A stretch of DNA of 64,000 bases from contig NC_081146.1 of NCBI RefSeq assembly GCF_958295425.1, positions 15,806,131 to 15,870,130 on the forward strand, in the 5' to 3' direction. Position 1 is the stretch's first letter. Every line of letters begins with the position of its first letter. Positions 27,201 through 37,904 of the stretch are shown in pieces. The translations under genes were made by a program, and so were the position numbers. The notes below the pieces were generated by a model. That model did not search any database and had not been told where the DNA came from. It worked only from the letters and a program-made list of their open reading frames with translations. The stretch is from Solea solea. Lineage: Eukaryota > Chordata > Actinopteri > Pleuronectiformes > Soleidae.

Positions 27201-29474
27201 ACCTTTTTTATTTACTCATTGACTCTTGAACAGTTTACTCATTTTTTGTGCAGCCTCTTGGTGCCCATTTCTTCAAATTTGTGCTCCTCTTGTGTTCACA
27301 TGCTACAAAAATAAAGTGCTCATAATTGGCTTCTTGTAGTTCTCAGGTTAGGCTTATTCCTGTATCCAGGTATTCAGCCCACAATCTTTTACAGTGTGCT
27401 CTTCCTTTACTGTTGTCTGTTCTGAAATGTTTATGACTGCAACTGTTCAGACATCAGTGGATTGCTTGTTAACAATAGAACAATAGTAATTCATACAGTA
27501 TAATACAATAGAGTAGTGTTCTTTGAGGAAACAAAATGTGTTTCAGAGTTCAGCCAGTGTTGCCTGAGTGGCTTTTTTTGATACTTTAGTTGCTATGAAT
27601 ATAGAATCAGAACCCAGTTGAAAAGACATGCACTTTTATTTAAATGCACTGTTAAATATGTGTTTATAAATATAGTGAAGAACACTTTAAGTTGCTACAT
27701 TGGCTCTGTTATCATTCGGCCTGTGAAGGATTCAAGATTCAAGAGATTGAAGAGAGATTTTAAAAGTCCAGCCTGTCGTCTTATTGGAAATTTAGGACCC
27801 AGTAATTTTGGAACTTTGGGTCAAATATCTCTGTCTCTATTGCCCAGTTTTTGACTATTTGGTTCAAGTACTTTTTCTGTCAAGTTACCATAAAAGTTTG
27901 GAGCGAGCGCCCATTTAACAATTCAATGTTCCCTATATGACAATACCATAAGAATTTCCATCTTGACAGTTTATAATTTCCTGATATGAGGTGGATTATG
28001 AGAGAGTTCTGTCATTTGCAGAGCCACTTTGGTCGTTTCTCTTTGGCATGTTTAGCTGTCTCTTCTCTGAGTTGTGATTCTATATCCGTCATTCATCATA
28101 TATCCAAGTTACCCTTGTGCAAGCTAATATTGTGATCAGAGTAGTTTATCTGCTGTCCTATTATACTCCTATGTCACATCTGTATCCTTCGCTGTACTCG
28201 TGCTTAGCCTTCACTCGTTTGCTGTATTTAGACAAGTAGTTGGTTGAATGTTTCTTATGCAATCAGAGATTCAAATGTGTTCACTATATAGCAGCTAGCT
28301 TTTTTGGTAAAATAAAAAAAAAAATTGTAATACACTGTACTTATAAAACAAGGTTTTTATTTCATTGATAGTGGACGTTCCACCGTCTTGCTTTTACTGA
28401 TCTGATTTTTAATCTGCTGACAGTTTTTAACCTAAGTTGTTGCTTCTCATGGACATGATTTGCTTTTAACTGTTCTAGACTGTTTTTGTATTTTTAATTC
28501 TTGCTTCAATACAGCTTACATTTCCAGACGTGTTTTGTGAGTAATGGCAGTGATCTCTCAGCTCCTGTAATAATAAATAACACTTGTTTTTGTGGACACA
28601 GATACTGTAGGTAGAGTACAATGATCTTATTATATACTCTGCCTTAATAAAGGGTGTGTGTGTATTAATTTAAAACAACTTGTTTACTGTGCCATTTAAA
28701 AAAAAAAAAGAAATTATGTCATCGCTGATTTTAACTGATATTTAGTGCATTAGAAAACATGCTGTGATTTCAGTCCTGTAAAAATCCACCATGACTTGGT
28801 ACACTTTACACAGTACACTTGATTAAGTAGGGAATCTGTGAATAACACTAACTTTAATGTGGTTGGACGTTTTGCAGGGGAGATGCAAGGAGAGGTTTTT
28901 CTTTTTTTCTACAACTTTCATGATAAAACTTGTCAACAAAACAGTTCGACATGGTCTTCATCGGTGTCTTTGAAAGTGACATTTTCATCTTAAGTATTTA
29001 TACACTCTGCCTGTACATCTGAAATGTGTTCCAAACTGAGAGTATCTGTCATTTACTTTGATCAGACCACAGTTATGTATGTGCGATGGCCTCCGCTGGC
29101 TTCCTCTAAAGAGCTACAACAAATTGATTGCAGCCCCTGCAGTCATCAACTTGAAGCAATCAGCTGTGAGGAAAACAACCTGTGCAATGTTCATTTTAAA
29201 TCCTGGCTGTTACTGGGGCTCTGGCTTGTTTTTTTTCTTTTTCTCGTTTGATTTAAAAAAAGGAAAAAAAAAGGTTTATATTTTATACTTATTTGAGGAA
29301 TAAAGTCCAATAAATTTTGATCAAAAGATGTGATCAGTTATTTTGCTGGTTTTGTTTTCAGTTACAGTGCATTCACACTGTTTCACAGTCCATGTAACAA
29401 TATGTATTTGTTAAATGTACTGTATGTGGCACATAACTCAAACACAAAGAGATGTGTCGTGGTGGAAATTGTTG
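24257..29474 (+). other. Long zhx1 3' UTR and downstream DNA
   Basis: About 5 kb of AT-rich sequence without credible exons. AATAAA hexamers appear near 24994, 27310, 28567, 28645 and 29297, so several polyadenylation sites are possible. The last cluster (AATAAAGTCCAATAAA near 29297) lies about 170 bp before the giant inverted repeat. Open frames in this stretch have no family features. Confidence 0.5.
29297..29313 (+). terminator. Double polyadenylation signal, candidate distal zhx1 end
   Basis: AATAAA occurs twice within 17 bp. This is the last such signal on this strand before the left arm of the inverted repeat, so it marks the likely furthest 3' end of zhx1 transcripts. Confidence 0.4.
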
Positions 29475-30160
29475 TCAGCATCAAAAAACGAAAACACAAA
29501 ACCAAATAACTGCCCAAGTTAGTTTTTTGCAAATTTATTTTTTCGTTTTTTGTTTCTCATTTATGAATATGACGGCGGACAGACCGGAAGCGGAAGTAGC
29601 ATGTAACGACCTCAAAATAAAAGTAGCGTGCTAACTTATCATCATGCATAATAAAGTAAAAAAAAACAAAAAAAAAACTTATTATCATACACTATTATAG
29701 GCTACCGTTCTCTTTCTACAGCCATGTATGGTTCACATTTATTTTAGTTAGTGAAACTATAACAGCTGGTTGTTTTGGGAGAACGTGATACATAATTATT
29801 ATTATTTTAGCTGAGTGTGTGAAGCACATTGTGGAAAACGTTTACCCGAATTACATTCCCTGCCTAAATAAAGAGTATCTATAAAGTCCCCAACAGAGGT
29901 CCCCATCACGCACAGTCGAGACAGACACGGCTTCAAATCACAGTAATAGTGTTAATAATCATTGAAAATGAGAACTTGTGAAGTTATGACTTCACTGCTG
30001 ATGTTTAGCCACAGGGTGGCGCAGTTATTACATGAAGAGTAGACCTGAGCTGCTTATTTCAGCCAAGAGGAGCAGGTTGTTTTAATGGGGAGCAGCGAAA
30101 CGCAGTGGATTTAAGTTGAGACTTTATTTGGAGTGAAAACACAGCTGAGAGCAGCCCAGT

Positions 30161-30181
30161 GTGTGTGTGTGTGTGTGTGTG
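30161..30181. repeat. GT dinucleotide microsatellite, mirrored as CA at about 39463-39481
   Basis: A perfect short dinucleotide run in the left arm, with its complement in the right arm and a small length difference between the two. Confidence 0.85.
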
Positions 30182-30590
30182 ACAGTCCAGCAGGTGGCAG
30201 CATTTCCTACAGGTGGTGTTTTTTTTTCTCTGTTTTAGCAAAAATGTTTTGAAATAACACCAATTTCAGCTGCCATTTGATTTGTCCAGCGAGGACATGA
30301 ACGTTGATTAATTACAGGTGTCGCAGCTCCTGCACAAAGACACACTGATTTAAAAGCCTTTGTGTACTTTCCATGACTTGGTACATTCCTCCTCCTCCTC
30401 CTTCCTATTTGGAATGTTCCACTTCCTTTGTCGGAGGCGGAGAAACGGGAGGACGAGGAGCAGCAACAAACGTGGTAACTGTTGCTTAAAAATGACCCAC
30501 ACATTTCTTAGATTCTCTATTGACGCTCTGTTCACACCTGCTGTTCACATGCGACCACAGGTGTTCCGATTACACCTGCTAATGCTAACG

Positions 30591-31740
30591 TGACGTCACT
30601 GCTCCACAGCAAACACACGATCAAATATGACCTTTCCTACTATAGTTTGTCATCAAAAACGTTCAAATATAAATTCTCCACATGTCCTCAAAGAACTGTC
30701 CACAACGTCAGAGAATGTCCTCAACAAAAAATGTCAATAGACCATTAACACTGTTCAGAATGACTATCTTGTCTGGCCAGTAGCAAGTTAGCTGCTGCTA
30801 ATGTGACGTCACTGCTCCACAGCAAACGTGTGTGTTTTCAACGCATCTGTTGTCAAAAAACTGACTTAGTGTCAAATATATAATTATATAGTATGACGTC
30901 AACAACTGCCTTCGTACTGTCAAAAGGTGTCCCAGTACAGTATGTCGTAAAACCCCCCCGTATATTATTGAGTAAACTATCCAATTATAAACTGTCAAAA
31001 ATGTCACTATGCCATTAAAACGGTTAAGAATGATTATCTAGTCTGGCCAGTAGGGGGCAGGTTAAGTATAAAAAAAACTGTTGAGGAGCAGTGGGTTAGT
31101 AGAATTTCAAAATAAAAGTGTCCATGTTGATATGGACCAATATATAGTTGACAATAAAAAGGTTTTCATGTATTTTCCTCACATTTCTTCACTCATTTAC
31201 TGCAGTGACCTCATTTGAACACTTTAAAGTGGACACTGCTTTTTCTCATCATGTCCTCTGACCGAACATCTGCAAACAACTGCAGTTAAAGGCACAGTTC
31301 ATATGTTTTCAAGCATGGTTGAATGAGGTCATTGTCATCAGAATTTAGGGCAATAAGAAAAAAGAAAAAAAACAAGCCGTGACTTTACAGTGAAGAGTAA
31401 AAAGAGGCTTTTGCCAGCGCTGTCAGTAAATCATCATCAGAATCCTCTGTTAAATATTGAGAGTTTACAAATGTTTACAGGATTTTTAAAGTCTTTGTAA
31501 CTGATCTACAGCTTTGTTTGGACCAGGAGCCAGGAGCCAGGAGCCAGGACCAGGAGGAGCTGGAGGAGGCCGAGGAGCAGCGAGGACAGGTGTGTTGTAA
31601 CTGCTGCTTAAAGATGATCCGCATATTTCTTAGATGTTCTGTTGACGCTCTGTTCACACCTGCTGTTAACATCCGACCTGAGGGATCCAATCACAGGTGT
31701 TCAGATTACACCTGCTAATGCTAACGCTAATGTGACGTCA
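30591..31740. promoter_or_regulatory. Cluster of four CRE octamers (left arm)
   Basis: Perfect TGACGTCA occurs at 30591-30598, 30804-30811, 30894-30901 and 31733-31740. Three of the four share the context GTGACGTCACTGCTCCACA, so they sit in an internally repeated segment. The octamer is the classical CREB/ATF site. Function is inferred only. Confidence 0.5.
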
Positions 31741-32425
31741 CTGCTCCACATGTAAACACACACACCTTTCATTTAATTTCTCTTCACATACAAATGATGT
31801 TGTTTTCTGATTGTTACAGAAAGACAAATAATCCAGGAAATGTTAATGTTATTATTTTCTCCATTAATCGAGTATTTGTAGAAAATGTTTGAAAAATGTT
31901 GATCAGTGTTTCTCAAACCCGGAAATGATGATTCTCAAATGTCTTTTTTTTATCCACAAACCAAAAAATATTCAGTTTTAATTATTTCTTTGTTATTATA
32001 ATAATAATAATAATAGTAAGCCCATATATCAGAGTGCAGTCATTGGTCATATCGGCAGACCTCGCACTTATCCCATAACACTTTTCAAAGCCAATATCTG
32101 CCCATAACGATAATATCGTGCATCCCGACACATTTCCATGTCAGGTGTAAACAAACAACAACGTATTGTTTTTTAAAGAATTAAATCAAGCTTTCTGATT
32201 TTACAGCTTCTTAAATGGCAACATTTTCTGTTTTCTTTGCTCCATAAAAACAAAGAAATCATTCAAACTCAAATCATTTTTGCTTTGTGGACAAAAACAA
32301 CACGTTTGACAACATCATCATTTTCAACATTTTAGCACATTTTATGGACCAAACCATCACTCTTTCACCTGTGATTTCATCACCTCACACGGACGTTAAC
32401 AGCACTTGTCAACAGAGCCTCTGTT

Positions 32426-32936
32426 TAATGTGTTCACATCATTTTTACATTGTTAACAGGTGAAAACTGTGGACGAGTCAAAGTGGCAAAATTCACTCAA
32501 TATATACACCATTAAATAAGGACTCAAATGTGTCTCACATTCATTCACATTGGAATTAAATACATACACGTCTTATTAAATGTGTCATTCATTCAAATAC
32601 TAAATACATTTAATGTAAAAAAAAAACCCATATAGAATTACTTAAATACTATTTAATGAATTATTTCATGATTTACTGCAACACAGGACCATGAAATAAT
32701 TCATTAAATAGTGAAGAAATTATATATGTTTTTTACGTCAAATGAATTTGGTATTTTAACGAATGAATGTCACATTCAATAATGAGACATTTATGTATTT
32801 AATTCCAATGTGAATGAATGAATGTGAGACACATTTGAGTCATTATTTAATGGTGTATTTATTGATTGAATGTTGCCACTTTGACTCGTCCATAGTTTTG
32901 ACTTGTTATCAATGTAAAAATGATGTGAACACATTA
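32426..32936. repeat. Nested palindrome inside the left arm, MITE-like
   Basis: Two arms of about 240 bp meet around 32671-32689, where TTATTTCATG is followed 20 bp later by CATGAAATAA. The outer ends are TAATGTGTTCACATC and its complement. The arms are AT-rich and imperfect. The shape is that of a foldback MITE, but no family name is assigned. Confidence 0.8.
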
Positions 32937-33224
32937 GTCACACAGAAGTCTAATTCCTGTGCTCATCATTTTTAAGCAGCAGTTACTGGACACCTGGACC
33001 CAACTGTGTGGTCAACAGTCCAGGGAGTGAACCCCTATCAATTTTTTTTGTCTTTTTATGGCTTTTCTTGGGATTTTTTTTGGCCAAAAATGTGAAATAA
33101 AATGGTATAACCCCCTGCTGTCAGCTCTGTTGGAGGCCGGGGGAGCACAGCCCAGCCCCAACCTCCCACCACTACAATCGCAGTGAGAGCGCGCGTAGTT
33201 TGGCCCCGGCGCCGGGGCCAGGTA

Positions 33225-33302
33225 TTCGGAGCGTGCTGGATTTGAACCAGCCACAGCCGGACTGGCACAACCTTGCGGTTGCGAACAAGTCCACCACGCC
33301 AC
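33225..33302 (-). repeat. tRNA-like element, type W (left arm)
   Basis: On the minus strand it has a GTGGCGTGGTGG head and a perfect T-arm: GCTGG, loop TTCAAAT, CCAGC. The GGTTCAAATCC string matches the pol III B-box. A GCAACCGCAAGGTTG hairpin replaces a normal anticodon arm, so it is not a canonical tRNA. Confidence 0.65.
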
Positions 33303-33326
33303 GAACCCTTTTGATAATTGGGAGAA

Positions 33327-33862
33327 GCTCTTGGTGGTTTTCAGTCTTCACTTTGGCTGTGGAACCTTAAACCTTCAAGTATAAAGGAATTGAACCGTCA
33401 ACGTTAGGACTGAAAGGCAGGTCTCTAACTAGCTGAGCTAACTGTCCACACTCTGGCTCAGGTTTTCTTGGTGGTTTTCAGTCTTCACTTTGGCTGTGGT
33501 ACCTTAAACCTTCAAGTATAAAGGAATTGAACCGTCAACGTTAGGACTGAAAGGCAGGTCTCTAACTAGCTGAGCTAACTGTCCACACTCTGGCTCAGGT
33601 TTTCTTGGTGGTTTTCAGTCTTCACTTTGGCTGTGGTCCCTTAAATCTTCAAGTATAAAGGAATTGAACTGTCAACGTCAGGACTGAAAGGCCGGTCTCT
33701 AACCAGCTGAGCTAACTGTCCACACTCTGGTCTGGTTTTCTTGGTGGTTTTCAGTCTTCACTTTGGCTGTGGAACCTTAAACCTTCAAGTATAAAGGAAT
33801 TGAACCGTCAACGTCAGGACTGAAAGGCAGCTCTCTAACCAGCTGAGCTAACTGTCCCACAC
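33327..33862 (-). repeat. Four tandem ~137-bp tRNA-like units, type Z (left arm)
   Basis: Mirror of 35783-36318. On the minus strand each unit carries an A-box-like TTAGCTCAGCTGGTTAGAG and a B-box-like GGTTCAATTCC, followed by a constant stretch ending in CCACCAAG. The head resembles tRNA-Ile, but the anticodon stem does not pair. Confidence 0.75.
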
Positions 33863-33926
33863 TCTTCCTCAGGTTTTCTCAGACCAATTCACTCTCTGTG
33901 TTGAATATTGTGCTTAAAAAGTCGCT

Positions 33927-33992
33927 TCATCCAAGATTGGAACCCCTGACCTCAGGAACTCTAGTCTTTGACTAAACCACGTGAGCTATTTC
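33927..33992 (-). repeat. tRNA-like element, type X copy 2 (left arm)
   Basis: Minus strand, mirror of 35653-35718. It has GAAATAGCTCA at its head and GGGGTTCCAATC as the B-box region, resembling a decayed tRNA-Phe. Confidence 0.55.
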
Positions 33993-34104
33993 CCCTCTCG
34001 TAGAATCTCTTAAATGTAGGACGTCTTTCAATAACAGGTGACCCAAAAACGCCAAAAAACATCACACTGATGAAGTATTTAAGAATGTCTGTGCTGGATG
34101 CTGC

Positions 34105-34345
34105 GCTACACGGCTGGTGTAGTGGTTAGTGCTCTTGCCTTTGCAACAAGAAGACCTGGGTTCGAGACCCAGTTGGAACAAGGATCTTTCTCTGTGGAGT
34201 TTTTCACACTGTCCCCGTGTTTCTCCTGGTTCTCTGGCTTCCTCCCGAAGTCCATCAATCATCCACCGCTTTGTCCTCCACCGCTTTGTCCTCCACCTGA
34301 AGGACGCAGGAGGTGCTGTGCCAAGCTCAGCTGTCATAGTGTAAT
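34105..34345 (+). repeat. tRNA-headed repeat, type Y copy 2 (left arm)
   Basis: The head is GGTGTAGTGGTTAGTGCTC, followed by a perfect T-arm: CTGGG, loop TTCGAGA, CCCAG. The tail 'tgtggagtttttcacactgt' and 'tctctggcttcctccc' is the tail of a tRNA-headed repeat found throughout fish genomes. Open frames here are incidental. Confidence 0.75.
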
Positions 34346-34432
34346 AGGTGGGTACACCCTGTACTGTTCACCAGTCCATTCAAAACATGCAATAGGGGCG
34401 TTAGTACACTTCCACACTGTTCTACTTAAAGA

Positions 34433-34503
34433 TTCACTTCATGTAAGATTCGAACCCCTGACCATAGGAACTTCAGTCCTTCACTTAACCACATGAGCTA
34501 TAT
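34433..34503 (-). repeat. tRNA-Phe-like element, type X copy 1 (left arm)
   Basis: Mirror of 35142-35212. On the minus strand: TAGCTCATGTGG head, a seven-base anticodon loop CTGAAGT with GAA in the anticodon position and a four-pair stem, and a GGGTTCGAATC B-box. The D-stem does not close. Confidence 0.6.
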
Positions 34504-34614
34504 GTCCTTGTATGCCTTTCTGCACAATTTGGAAGTCTTTCAATAATAGAACCCACGACTTCAAAAAGAACGTCAGACTGATGAAATATTTAAGAACGTC
34601 TGTCCCGGGACATG

Positions 34615-34800
34615 GGCAACATGGTTGGTGTAGTGGTTAGTGCTCTTGCCTTTGCAGCGGGAGGACCAGGGTTCGAGACCTAGTTGGAGCCAGGATCCGT
34701 CTGCATGGAGTTTTCATGTTCTCCCCTGCGTGTGCGTGGCTTTTCTCCTGGTTCTCTGGCTTCAACCTGCAGTCCAAGAACATGCAATATGGGGATTAGG
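34615..34800 (+). repeat. tRNA-headed repeat, type Y copy 1, crossing the palindrome junction
   Basis: The head TGGTGTAGTGGTTAGTGC and B-box GGGTTCGAGACC lie in the arm up to 34674. The tail with CATGTTCTCCCC and GGTTAATTGGTC runs on into the spacer. The palindrome breakpoint therefore lies inside this element. Confidence 0.75.
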
Positions 34801-34970
34801 TTAATTGGTCACTCTAAATTGACCAACTGACCTGGTCAATCAGACTGAGGTCTGTGAAGTAATGGGTAATCTACTACTGAAAGACTTCTAAAGGTGTGAG
34901 AGTTAATGTGTTGAATGGTGGTTTGTCTCTAAAACTCCATGTACAAAGATTCTTGTTCTAAGCGGGGCTT
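34675..34970. other. Spacer (loop) of the giant inverted repeat
   Basis: The two arms stop matching inside a tRNA-like element. On the left the sequence continues into a tail with 'catgttctcccc' and 'ttaggttaattgg', motifs of a tRNA-headed repeat widespread in fish. The right edge, read on the minus strand, shows a different, diverged copy of the same tail ('catggagttttagag'). The spacer is therefore built from the tails of two inverted, non-identical copies of one repeat. Confidence 0.85.
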
Positions 34971-35035
34971 GAACCCTGGTCCTCCCGCTGCAAAGGCAAG
35001 AGCACTAACCACTACACCAACCATGTTGCCCATGT
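34925..35035 (-). repeat. tRNA-headed repeat, type Y copy 1, right-hand counterpart
   Basis: Minus strand: the same head as 34615-34674. Past 34971 it continues into a diverged tail inside the spacer. Confidence 0.75.
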
Positions 35036-35141
35036 CCCGGGACAGACGTTCTTAAATATTTCATCAGTCTGACGTTCTTTTTGAAGTCGTGGGTTCTATT
35101 ATTGAAAGACTTCCAAATTGTGCAGAAAGGCATACAAGGAC

Positions 35142-35212
35142 ATATAGCTCATGTGGTTAAGTGAAGGACTGAAGTTCCTATGGTCAGGGGTTCGAATCTT
35201 ACATGAAGTGAA
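35142..35212 (+). repeat. tRNA-Phe-like element, type X copy 1 (right arm)
   Basis: It has ATAGCTCATGTGGTTAAG, then AGGA-CTGAAGT-TCCT as an anticodon-arm-like hairpin with GAA in the anticodon position, then GGGTTCGAATC. The order and spacing follow tRNA-Phe(GAA), but the D and acceptor stems are degenerate. Confidence 0.6.
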
Positions 35213-35299
35213 TCTTTAAGTAGAACAGTGTGGAAGTGTACTAACGCCCCTATTGCATGTTTTGAATGGACTGGTGAACAGTACAGGGTGTACCCACCT

Positions 35300-35545
35300 A
35301 TTACACTATGACAGCTGAGCTTGGCACAGCACCTCCTGCGTCCTTCAGGTGGAGGACAAAGCGGTGGAGGACAAAGCGGTGGATGATTGATGGACTTCGG
35401 GAGGAAGCCAGAGAACCAGGAGAAACACGGGGACAGTGTGAAAAACTCCACAGAGAAAGATCCTTGTTCCAACTGGGTCTCGAACCCAGGTCTTCTTGTT
35501 GCAAAGGCAAGAGCACTAACCACTACACCAGCCGTGTAGCGCAGC
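35300..35545 (-). repeat. tRNA-headed repeat, type Y copy 2 (right arm)
   Basis: Mirror of 34105-34345, with the same T-arm and tail on the minus strand. Confidence 0.75.
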
Positions 35546-35652
35546 ATCCAGCACAGACATTCTTAAATACTTCATCAGTGTGATGTTTTTTGGCGTTTTT
35601 GGGTCACCTGTTATTGAAAGACGTCCTACATTTAAGAGATTCTACGAGAGGG

Positions 35653-35718
35653 GAAATAGCTCACGTGGTTTAGTCAAAGACTAGAGTTCCTGAGGTCAGG
35701 GGTTCCAATCTTGGATGA
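35653..35718 (+). repeat. tRNA-like element, type X copy 2 (right arm)
   Basis: GAAATAGCTCACGTGG head and AGGGGTTCCAATC. More decayed than copy 1; the anticodon hairpin is lost. Confidence 0.55.
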
Positions 35719-35782
35719 AGCGACTTTTTAAGCACAATATTCAACACAGAGAGTGAATTGGTCTGAGAAAACCTGAGGAAGA

Positions 35783-36318
35783 GTGTGGGACAGTTAGCTC
35801 AGCTGGTTAGAGAGCTGCCTTTCAGTCCTGACGTTGACGGTTCAATTCCTTTATACTTGAAGGTTTAAGGTTCCACAGCCAAAGTGAAGACTGAAAACCA
35901 CCAAGAAAACCAGACCAGAGTGTGGACAGTTAGCTCAGCTGGTTAGAGACCGGCCTTTCAGTCCTGACGTTGACAGTTCAATTCCTTTATACTTGAAGAT
36001 TTAAGGGACCACAGCCAAAGTGAAGACTGAAAACCACCAAGAAAACCTGAGCCAGAGTGTGGACAGTTAGCTCAGCTAGTTAGAGACCTGCCTTTCAGTC
36101 CTAACGTTGACGGTTCAATTCCTTTATACTTGAAGGTTTAAGGTACCACAGCCAAAGTGAAGACTGAAAACCACCAAGAAAACCTGAGCCAGAGTGTGGA
36201 CAGTTAGCTCAGCTAGTTAGAGACCTGCCTTTCAGTCCTAACGTTGACGGTTCAATTCCTTTATACTTGAAGGTTTAAGGTTCCACAGCCAAAGTGAAGA
36301 CTGAAAACCACCAAGAGC
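35783..36318 (+). repeat. Four tandem ~137-bp tRNA-like units, type Z (right arm)
   Basis: The word CAGTTAGCTCAGCT starts at 35791, 35927, 36064 and 36201, giving spacings of 136, 137 and 137 bp. Each unit has A-box and B-box-like strings in the same orientation and a constant 3' part. The units differ at a few bases; units 3 and 4 share AGCTAGTTAGAGACC, whereas unit 1 has AGCTGGTTAGAGAGC. Confidence 0.8.
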
Positions 36319-36342
36319 TTCTCCCAATTATCAAAAGGGTTC

Positions 36343-36420
36343 GTGGCGTGGTGGACTTGTTCGCAACCGCAAGGTTGTGCCAGTCCGGCTGTGGCTGGTT
36401 CAAATCCAGCACGCTCCGAA
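36343..36420 (+). repeat. tRNA-like element, type W (right arm)
   Basis: Mirror of 33225-33302, with the perfect GCTGG/CCAGC T-arm around TTCAAAT. It is followed by the GC-rich self-complementary CCCCGGCGCCGGGG at about 36428-36441. Confidence 0.65.
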
Positions 36421-36708
36421 TACCTGGCCCCGGCGCCGGGGCCAAACTACGCGCGCTCTCACTGCGATTGTAGTGGTGGGAGGTTGGGGCTGGGCTGTGC
36501 TCCCCCGGCCTCCAACAGAGCTGACAGCAGGGGGTTATACCATTTTATTTCACATTTTTGGCCAAAAAAAATCCCAAGAAAAGCCATAAAAAGACAAAAA
36601 AAATTGATAGGGGTTCACTCCCTGGACTGTTGACCACACAGTTGGGTCCAGGTGTCCAGTAACTGCTGCTTAAAAATGATGAGCACAGGAATTAGACTTC
36701 TGTGTGAC

Positions 36709-37219
36709 TAATGTGTTCACATCATTTTTACATTGATAACAAGTCAAAACTATGGACGAGTCAAAGTGGCAACATTCAATCAATAAATACACCATTAAAT
36801 AATGACTCAAATGTGTCTCACATTCATTCATTCACATTGGAATTAAATACATAAATGTCTCATTATTGAATGTGACATTCATTCGTTAAAATACCAAATT
36901 CATTTGACGTAAAAAACATATATAATTTCTTCACTATTTAATGAATTATTTCATGGTCCTGTGTTGCAGTAAATCATGAAATAATTCATTAAATAGTATT
37001 TAAGTAATTCTATATGGGTTTTTTTTTTACATTAAATGTATTTAGTATTTGAATGAATGACACATTTAATAAGACGTGTATGTATTTAATTCCAATGTGA
37101 ATGAATGTGAGACACATTTGAGTCCTTATTTAATGGTGTATATATTGAGTGAATTTTGCCACTTTGACTCGTCCACAGTTTTCACCTGTTAACAATGTAA
37201 AAATGATGTGAACACATTA
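36709..37219. repeat. Nested palindrome inside the right arm, mirror copy
   Basis: This is the exact counterpart of 32426-32936. It shows the foldback element was present before the large inverted duplication formed. Confidence 0.8.
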
Positions 37220-37904
37220 AACAGAGGCTCTGTTGACAAGTGCTGTTAACGTCCGTGTGAGGTGATGAAATCACAGGTGAAAGAGTGATGGTTTGGTCCA
37301 TAAAATGTGCTAAAATGTTGAAAATGATGATGTTGTCAAACGTGTTGTTTTTGTCCACAAAGCAAAAATGATTTGAGTTTGAATGATTTCTTTGTTTTTA
37401 TGGAGCAAAGAAAACAGAAAATGTTGCCATTTAAGAAGCTGTAAAATCAGAAAGCTTGATTTAATTCTTTAAAAAACAATACGTTGTTGTTTGTTTACAC
37501 CTGACATGGAAATGTGTCGGGATGCACGATATTATCGTTATGGGCAGATATTGGCTTTGAAAAGTGTTATGGGATAAGTGCGAGGTCTGCCGATATGACC
37601 AATGACTGCACTCTGATATATGGGCTTACTATTATTATTATTATTATAATAACAAAGAAATAATTAAAACTGAATATTTTTTGGTTTGTGGATAAAAAAA
37701 AGACATTTGAGAATCATCATTTCCGGGTTTGAGAAACACTGATCAACATTTTTCAAACATTTTCTGGCCCAAACAAATACTCGATTAATGGAGAAAATAA
37801 TAACATTAACATTTCCTGGATTATTTGTCTTTCTGTAACAATCAGAAAACAACATCATTTGTATGTGAAGAGAAATTAAATGAAAGGTGTGTGTGTTTAC
37901 ATGT

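Larger units (their letters stand above)
29475..34674 (+). repeat. Left arm of a giant inverted repeat (about 5.2 kb)
   Basis: This arm is the near-exact reverse complement of 34971-40178. Paired coordinates sum to 69645 over most of the length (34671 with 34974; 33012 with 36633; 31007 with 38638). Small indels shift the sum to 69652 near 31700 and to 69653 at the outer ends. It holds tRNA-like repeats (33225-34680), a nested palindrome (32426-32936), a GT microsatellite (30161-30181) and four CRE octamers. The outer end begins TCAGCATC, matching GATGCTGA on the far side. No gene is supported inside. Confidence 0.97.

Noticed and set aside
29024..29303. Open frames in the zhx1 3' region
   Set aside because: Low-complexity, overlapping and without splice or family support.
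31475..31718. Small proteins in the palindrome arms
   Set aside because: Frames depend on a CCAGGAG tandem repeat and differ between arms; no start context or homology.
33012..33302. 96-codon open frame, mirrored at 36343-36633
   Set aside because: It covers the type W tRNA-like element and GC-rich flank; no protein features.
34098..34496. 132-codon open frame, mirrored at 35149-35547
   Set aside because: It overlaps tRNA-headed repeat sequence and its mirror copy. The translation has no domain and the frame is a by-product of the repeat.
35783..36318. Functional tRNA-Ile genes
   Set aside because: A- and B-box strings are present, but the anticodon and acceptor stems do not pair.
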